DNA of 64,000 nt from JBCBKL01 sp038521825 (lineage in GTDB: Bacteria; Pseudomonadota; Alphaproteobacteria; Rhodobacterales; Rhodobacteraceae): positions 1 to 64,000 of the forward strand of contig JBCBKL010000008.1 in NCBI GenBank assembly GCA_038521825.1, read 5' to 3'. The notes beneath the pieces were generated by a model that was not told the origin of the DNA, did no database searches, and saw only the letters and a program-made list of their open reading frames with translations. Made by a program: the position numbers and the translations under genes. Below, piece after piece: positions 62,538 to 64,000 of the stretch. The number at the start of each line of letters is the position of its first letter. Position 1 is the stretch's first letter.

Positions 62538-63563
62538 TCATGCACGCAACAAGGCGATCAAAGCGGCCAGATCTGCGGGCAATTCCGCTTCGAAAGTCAT
62601 GGTTTCACCGCCGATCGGATGCTCAAACCCCAGAACACGCGCATGTAGTGCCTGTCGGTTGAATGCGGCCAGCGCTGCGCTGGCATCATCGTTTAGCGCG
62701 CCCTTGGCAATCTTGCGCCGTCCGCCGTACACCGGGTCGCCGATCAAACCATGCCCGACATGTGCCATATGCACCCTGATCTGATGTGTCCGCCCGGTTT
62801 CGAGCCAGCAATCCATCAACGCAATGCACGACGGGTTGCCAAACCGTTCAACCACGTGGGCCCGGGTGACCGCATGGCGCCCGCCCTGAAACAGAACTGC
62901 CTGCCGTTGCCGATCCGTCTTGTGCCGTGCGAGATGGGTGGTGATCCTCAACACCTCCCCTGCCTCGAACGATACGCCCCTGACGCCACGCAACCGCGGT
63001 TCGCTCGCCTCGGGAACGCCGTAAGTTAGCGCCGAATAGATCCGCTTGACCGAGTGTTTCGCGAACTGGTCGGCCAGGCCCCGATGCGCCGCATCGGATT
63101 TCGCAACGACCAACAGACCGCTGGTGTCCTTGTCAATCCTGTGGACGATCCCGGGCCTTTTGAGCCCCCCGACCCCGGAAAGGCTGTCGCCGCAATGGGC
63201 AAGCAGAGCGTTGACCAGCGTGCCCGATGGCGTGCCAGGGGCGGGGTGAACAACCATGCCCACGGGTTTGTTCACGACGACAATATCATCGTCTTCGTAC
63301 CGGATGTCGAGCGGGATCGCTTCGGGCCCGATATGGCTCTCCTCGGCTTCCTCAAGCGCAATCTCGACCATTGCCCCGGCAACGACGCGCGCTTTGGGAT
63401 TGTCGGCGACGACGCCCTCGATCCGGACCGCGCCATCGGCGATCAGACGGGCAAGGCGGGTGCGGGACAAGGCCGCCTCACCTGGCACATCGCGTGCAAT
63501 GGCCTTATCAAGGCGCGGCGGCGGATCGGCCGCGATTTCAAAGGTCAGTACCGTGGATGACAT
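62538..63563 (-). CDS. rluD: RluD-like 23S rRNA pseudouridine synthase
   Basis: A 341-residue RluA-family enzyme. An N-terminal S4-like RNA-binding domain (LSRTRLARLIADGAVRIEG) precedes the catalytic domain, whose active site Asp lies in HRIDKDTSGLLVVAK (about residue 140) with KPVGMVVHPAPG before it. It converts uridines in 23S rRNA helix 69 if it is a true RluD; family-level assignment is firm, target choice is not. The start overlaps that of the divergent small membrane protein gene. Confidence 0.88.
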   Translation of the reverse strand: MSSTVLTFEIAADPPPRLDKAIARDVPGEAALSRTRLARLIADGAVRIEGVVADNPKARVVAGAMVEIALEEAEESHIGPEAIPLDIRYEDDDIVVVNKPVGMVVHPAPGTPSGTLVNALLAHCGDSLSGVGGLKRPGIVHRIDKDTSGLLVVAKSDAAHRGLADQFAKHSVKRIYSALTYGVPEASEPRLRGVRGVSFEAGEVLRITTHLARHKTDRQRQAVLFQGGRHAVTRAHVVERFGNPSCIALMDCWLETGRTHQIRVHMAHVGHGLIGDPVYGGRRKIAKGALNDDASAALAAFNRQALHARVLGFEHPIGGETMTFEAELPADLAALIALLRA

Positions 63564-63849
63564 CGATCCCCCTCAGGAACCTGCAAATCTGCGCTTTTTG
63601 CGGCGGCTCGTAACCGTGTTGACGGCCACGATGATCCTTGGCGTTCTAGCGGTCATCGTGTTGCTTGTCATCCGGCTGAACCAAACCCCAATGGCCCTGC
63701 CCGATGCGGTTGCTCTGCCTGATGGCACAACGCCGACCGCCTTCACCCGGGGGTCCGACTGGATGGCCGTGACAACCGACGACAGGATCCTGATCTATGG
63801 GCTGGACGGGACACTGCGGCAAACGGTGCGGATCGAAGACCGCGAATGA
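63553..63849 (+). CDS. Small membrane-anchored protein
   Basis: A 98-residue protein starting with a GTG that overlaps the rluD start on the other strand. One membrane helix (TATMILGVLAVIVLLVIRL, about residues 26-45) is followed by a short periplasmic domain (SDWMAVTTDDRILIYGLDGT). Similar small proteins next to rluD seem common in Rhodobacteraceae (possibly DUF6476). The exact start is unsure. Confidence 0.7.
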   Translation: MDDIDPPQEPANLRFLRRLVTVLTATMILGVLAVIVLLVIRLNQTPMALPDAVALPDGTTPTAFTRGSDWMAVTTDDRILIYGLDGTLRQTVRIEDRE

Positions 63850-63867
63850 GGTGCTTGCCCAAAAAGA

Positions 63868-63944
63868 TGGTACCGCCTCCCTGGCTTGAACAGGGGACCT
63901 CTGGATCCACAATCCAGCGCTCTAACCAACTGAGCTAAGGCGGC
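63868..63944 (-). tRNA. tRNA-His (anticodon GTG)
   Basis: A complete cloverleaf on the minus strand: acceptor GCCGCCT/AGGCGGT, D-arm TAGCTCAGTTGGTTAGAGC, anticodon arm CTGGA-TTGTGGA-TCCAG with anticodon GTG, T-arm CCCTG-TTCAAGC-CAGGG, encoded CCA. Position 72 is U (G1-U72) and the discriminator is A, and no C73 partner for G-1 is present. This is the unusual alphaproteobacterial form of tRNA-His that lacks the G-1 identity element. Confidence 0.95.
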
Positions 63945-64000
63945 ACGCCCGCGGTTATTAAATTTCAGATCGGTCGAATGCAAGGGCTAGAATTGGATTG

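Noticed and set aside
63795..63983. Minus-strand frame over the tRNA
   Set aside because: It overlaps the tRNA-His gene and the end of the small membrane protein gene; it is a shadow.

Overview
The window looks like a chromosomal piece of a marine alphaproteobacterium of the Rhodobacteraceae (Roseobacter group). The support is indirect but consistent: high-GC coding with many 4-bp ATGA gene overlaps, an alphaproteobacterial-type tRNA-His (G1-U72, A73), an RpoH sigma factor, a Suv3-like helicase of the kind seen in Rhodobacterales, and a density of LysR regulators, EamA exporters and NitT/TauT or peptide ABC transporters typical of the group.

Layout. 1-9.1 kb is mostly housekeeping: a Suv3-like helicase (its C-terminus lies off the window), a TPR protein, an SCP2 sterol-carrier protein, an alpha/beta hydrolase, an exonuclease/ATP-dependent DNA ligase pair, and a PepF-type oligopeptidase. 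9.3-17.1 kb is a complete peptide-type ABC importer operon on the minus strand, carrying a HAD phosphatase and a calcineurin-like phosphoesterase, with a divergent LysR gene. 17.6-20.4 kb has an AraC regulator and two tandem cytochrome P460-like genes. About 1.1 kb of apparently decayed DNA follows.

21.5-33.3 kb is the most interesting part. A DsbA-like protein, a ferredoxin reductase and FdxA are followed by a long same-strand series: DUF971, AprA-like flavoprotein, AprB-like ferredoxin, HEAT-repeat protein, a NitT/TauT-type binding protein with a NosL-like C-terminal extension, permease, a second membrane protein, ATPase, SCO1/SenC, PCu(A)C chaperone, a diheme cytochrome c and a Crp/Fnr regulator. 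From the permease onward every gene overlaps the next. The set joins an uptake system, copper delivery, a cytoplasmic Fe-S flavoenzyme and a dedicated regulator. I know of no established function for this combination and treat it as the candidate undescribed system.

33.8-43.2 kb holds an OmpR/EnvZ-type two-component system, divergent from a run of secreted proteins (Gly/Ser-rich, EF-hand, peptidoglycan-binding) and an RND efflux adaptor/pump pair. 43.2-57 kb is accessory: a frameshifted tyrosine-recombinase pseudogene, three diverged copies of an intergenic repeat, and several LysR genes divergent from oxidoreductases (cupin, glutathionyl-hydroquinone reductase, SDRs, aldo/keto reductase) and EamA exporters. 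57-64 kb returns to ordinary genes: a Gfo/Idh oxidoreductase, an M19 dipeptidase, a TPR/TolB-like membrane protein, a small LuxR-type protein, rpoH with a heat-shock-type promoter, an RluD-like pseudouridine synthase, a small membrane protein and tRNA-His. All identifications come from reading the sequence; no database search was run.
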